Shown here piece after piece: positions 61,681-64,000 of a DNA stretch of 64,000 bases. This DNA comes from Coleofasciculus sp040219735 (GTDB taxonomy: Bacteria; Cyanobacteriota; Cyanobacteriia; Cyanobacteriales; Coleofasciculaceae), in the NCBI GenBank assembly GCA_040219735.1, contig JAVJRX010000045.1. One strand, 5' to 3'. Each line of letters starts with the position of its first letter. Position 1 is the first letter of the stretch. Position numbers and translations under genes: made by a program. A model generated the notes under the pieces. It had not been told where the DNA came from. It saw only the letters and a program-made list of their open reading frames with translations, and made no database searches.

Positions 61681-62787
61681 GTCTTGGGTATACCCGCAAT
61701 GCTGACACTTGTGTACCCGTTGGGAGAGCTTTTTCTTGCCCGTTTCCTTCAGGCATTTAGGACAAGTTTGACTCGTTCCAGATGCGGGTATCTTCTGGAA
61801 GTACACGCCGCGCTTGAAACAGCATTGGGAGAGGATATCTAGGAATTGACCCCACCCCGCATCTAGGCAATGTTTAGCCAAGAAGCCTTTACCTAGTGCC
61901 TTGAGGTTGAGCTGTTCAGCAAACACAATGTCTGCCCAATCACAGAGGTTATGGGCTAGCTCCCAATGGTAGTTTTTACGGGTATTGGCTATCCGCTCAT
62001 GTAGTCGGGCTACTTTGAGAAGTGCTTTAGCTCGATTGTTTGACCCAAACCGTTTATTAGCCACCTTTTTTTGCAGCGATTTCAGCTTGCTTTCTAGTCG
62101 CTTAAACGGTCTGGGATTTGGAAACGTTCGCCCATTAGACACGGCGGCAAAGTGCATTAAGCCTACATCTATTCCTAATGATGTACCAGTCGGACTGATT
62201 TCAGGTACATTTACTTTCCATTGCAGGATGAGTTGTACATACCAACCGGATGCCCGTCTCACAATACGCGCCTGTTTAATCGTCGCATCATCGGGAATTG
62301 GGCGGGATTGGTTGAATTTAACCAGCCCAATCTTAGGTAGTTTAATTCGATTCCCTTGAATGGGTTGTTCCGATGGCGTAGGAAAGACGAATGACCTCAT
62401 CCGACCCGCTTTCTTGTACCGAGGAAAGCCTCTCCCATTCTTCCACATCCCCTCAAATGCTAGCTGTAGCCGCTTTAGGGTTTGCTGTAGCACTTGTGAG
62501 TGTACTGAGGCGAGTTCAGGGATACTCTTACGGGCAACCGTTAAGTTTTTGCATTGGCTGCTGTAGGTCGGTGACGGCGCATCGGCTGGAATGATGTACT
62601 CGTGTTTAATCGAGCAGGCGTAACCCCTACATTTGCGAGATTTAACCCAATCTTTGCGCTCAGTTAAAGCGTAGTTGTATACCCTACGGCATTGCTCTAG
62701 CCACTCTTCAAAAGTAGCTATCTGAGCGCTAGTTGGTTTTAGTTTGAACTCGTAAATTAAGGTAAACAGTTGCTCGACCTCCTGCAA
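61534..62787 (-). CDS. tnpB: TnpB RNA-guided nuclease (IS605/IS1341 family), copy 2
   Basis: 417 residues. It differs from copy 1 by scattered substitutions only, so both descend from a recent common ancestor. The RuvC residues (SLGIDVGLMHF, IVFAEQLNLKAL, QDRDIAAAQVVE) and zinc ribbon (CPKC, CQHC) are intact. At the position of copy 1's GTG start this copy has CTG (62769), preceded by AGGAGG; the frame also has TTG at 62787. The actual start is therefore uncertain, and expression may be weaker than in copy 1. The end of the coding frame lies in the right-end hairpin. Confidence 0.92.
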   Translation of the reverse strand: MQEVEQLFTLIYEFKLKPTSAQIATFEEWLEQCRRVYNYALTERKDWVKSRKCRGYACSIKHEYIIPADAPSPTYSSQCKNLTVARKSIPELASVHSQVLQQTLKRLQLAFEGMWKNGRGFPRYKKAGRMRSFVFPTPSEQPIQGNRIKLPKIGLVKFNQSRPIPDDATIKQARIVRRASGWYVQLILQWKVNVPEISPTGTSLGIDVGLMHFAAVSNGRTFPNPRPFKRLESKLKSLQKKVANKRFGSNNRAKALLKVARLHERIANTRKNYHWELAHNLCDWADIVFAEQLNLKALGKGFLAKHCLDAGWGQFLDILSQCCFKRGVYFQKIPASGTSQTCPKCLKETGKKKLSQRVHKCQHCGYTQDRDIAAAQVVEIRGLEAVGHTVGKLSEGKGSVLEDVKLCLPVKKESPAF

Positions 62788-63007
62788 TGTTTTCTAACAC
62801 TATACTACACTATTGGTGGGGCTTGTTCAGGACAAATCAGACTCGCGACTAAAGTCGCTTTGCTGAACGCCGAGATCGGTTTCATCCCCTGCGTTTTAAC
62901 CAGGGGATGAAACCATCGCTATCCTGTAAGAATATAGTAAGCTCAATTCTGACTTGAGCTTTTATACTTCCCTGAAAAACTCAAACCTCTCATAACCAGC
63001 CACAACC

Positions 63008-63832
63008 ATGAGTCAACCCACATCCGATCAACTGCAAATCTTTCTCGACATCGCCACAGAAGCCGCGATGACAGCCGGGGCAATCTTGCAAACTTACTGG
63101 GGTAAACTAGATGGGGTAGAAGAGAAAGGGCGTCCGGGTGATTTAGTCACAGTCGCTGATAAAGAAGCAGAAGCCGCCATTGTAAAAGTCTTAGGGCGTC
63201 ATCTTCCCCATCATGCTATTTTGGCAGAAGAATCGGGTCAAAGGGGAGACCAGAAGAGTGAATATCTTTGGGCAATTGATCCCCTCGACGGCACCACCAA
63301 TTATGCTCATCAGTACCCCATTGCCGCTACATCTGTGGGACTGCTCGTTAACGGAATACCGCAAGTGGGAGTTATCTATAATCCCTTTCACAATGAACTA
63401 TTTCGGGCGGCTAAAGGATTGGGAGCAACTTGCAACCGCCGTCCGATTCAAGTGTCTGGCACCTCTAATCTCCATCAAAGCTTACTAGTAACTGGCTTTG
63501 CCTATGACCGCCACGAAACCCCAGACAACAACTATGCCGAGTTTTGTCACCTAACTCACCTCACCCAAGGCGTTCGCCGCAGTGGTTCAGCCTCTCTCGA
63601 TTTGGCAGAAGTGGCTTATGGACGCTTAGATGGGTATTGGGAACGGGGAATTTCACCCTGGGATATTACAGCTGGTGTAGTATTAGTGCAAGAAGCAGGT
63701 GGTACAGTCACAGCTTATGATGGTAGCCCCCTCGTCCTAAAATCTGGACGAATTCTCGCCACCAATGGTCAAATTCACAACCAACTCAGTCAGGAACTGT
63801 TACAGACACCACCCTTGTCGAGTTGGACGTGA
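63008..63832 (+). CDS. inositol monophosphatase family protein
   Basis: 274 residues. Metal-binding motifs of the SuhB/IMPase family: LVTVADKEAEAAI, ILAEESG, IDPLDGTTNYAHQYP and WDITAGVVLVQEAGG. Substrate could be inositol-1-phosphate, fructose-1,6-bisphosphate, histidinol phosphate or PAP; cyanobacteria have several paralogues, and no distinguishing feature is visible. Cytosolic, Mg-dependent. ATG 63008. The following 168 bases to the end of the window hold no gene. Confidence 0.92.
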   Translation: MSQPTSDQLQIFLDIATEAAMTAGAILQTYWGKLDGVEEKGRPGDLVTVADKEAEAAIVKVLGRHLPHHAILAEESGQRGDQKSEYLWAIDPLDGTTNYAHQYPIAATSVGLLVNGIPQVGVIYNPFHNELFRAAKGLGATCNRRPIQVSGTSNLHQSLLVTGFAYDRHETPDNNYAEFCHLTHLTQGVRRSGSASLDLAEVAYGRLDGYWERGISPWDITAGVVLVQEAGGTVTAYDGSPLVLKSGRILATNGQIHNQLSQELLQTPPLSSWT

Positions 63833-64000
63833 CACTTCCTCGAGACGGATCAAAGATTGTAGTGCCGCTTGGCTTCAAATACCCACCCATTAACAATAGA
63901 CGAAAAAGCAGATACCATAAACCATACTGCCTTAGAGTCTTGGAGCCTTGGAGACTGGGAGCCTTCTGAGACAGTCCTGCCCAACCGTCAGTTTACCCCT

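Larger units (their letters stand above)
61519..62925 (-). mobile_element. IS605/IS1341-type element, copy 2 (tnpB only)
   Basis: 1407 bp, nearly the length of copy 1. In the element sense the left end follows TTAC (plus-strand GTAA 62926-62929), then AGGATAGCGATGG. The right end finishes with AGTGTCAA (TTGA at 61519-61522 in the plus strand). Left-end hairpins: GGTTTCATCCCCTG/CAGGGGATGAAACC (62878-62914, 14 bp perfect) and GCGACT/AGTCGC (62845-62858). Right-end hairpin CCCCC/GGGGG (61527-61547). No transposase gene. Inserted between purK and the inositol-monophosphatase-family gene, both apparently intact. Confidence 0.85.

Overview
The window is chromosomal DNA of a cyanobacterium, most likely a filamentous, Coleofasciculus/Oscillatoriales-like one (the lineage is inference). 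The evidence is phycocyanobilin synthesis (pcyA), a high-light-inducible protein, devBCA, an SLH-domain OprB-type porin, several cyanobacteria-restricted families (DUF3153, DUF2294, DUF4327, DUF760), abundant HIP1 octamers (GCGATCGC) inside genes, and intergenic DNA full of short palindromic and MITE-like repeats. No tRNA, rRNA, CRISPR array or prophage was recognised.

Layout. 1-11.4 kb: cell-surface glycan genes (sulfotransferase, two GT4 glycosyltransferases, an exostosin-like GT47, an acyltransferase-3, a GT26) with a large beta-helix/FN3/DUF4114 surface protein. 11.6-21.9 kb: housekeeping and small cyanobacterial genes (DUF3153 lipoprotein, cobS, tgt, an MscS channel, an Hlip, a transglutaminase-like protein, DUF2294, an OmpR-type regulator, an ABC ATPase). 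22.0-25.8 kb: a TnpB-only IS605/IS1341-type element that sits between the ABC gene and a three-gene group of unknown membrane and soluble proteins. 26-34.5 kb: a 2Fe-2S ferredoxin, citramalate synthase, DUF4327, a FHA-Ser/Thr kinase, a zinc-ribbon/pseudokinase-like/PP2C phosphatase, an RluE-like pseudouridine synthase and a second MscS channel. 35-41 kb: stomatin-like protein, TatA, pcyA and devB-devC-devA. 41-49 kb: a membrane protein, an M15 peptidase with four internal repeats, a HAD phosphatase, aspartate kinase, and a divergent pair made of a TetR regulator fused to an integrase-like domain and a delta-9-type desaturase. 49.5-57 kb: a secreted unknown protein, the porin, an orphan ABC-2 ATPase, scpB, DUF760, TMEM14 and unknowns. 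57.3-63.8 kb: an m5C methyltransferase, a 6S RNA gene, a pentapeptide-repeat protein, purK, the second TnpB element and an inositol-monophosphatase-family gene.

Points that stand out. (1) The TetR-integrase fusion, with two identical 17-bp dyad operators exactly 52 bp apart in front of the desaturase. (2) Two TnpB elements whose ends can be set to the base from shared TTAC (left) and TCAA (right) signatures and from stems that differ by compensatory changes. (3) Palindromic repeats inserted in frame in cimA and lysC, matching intergenic copies. (4) A 6S RNA with promoter and terminator, upstream of an orphan methyltransferase whose known relative methylates the HIP1 core. All functional statements come from reading the sequence; no database search was run.
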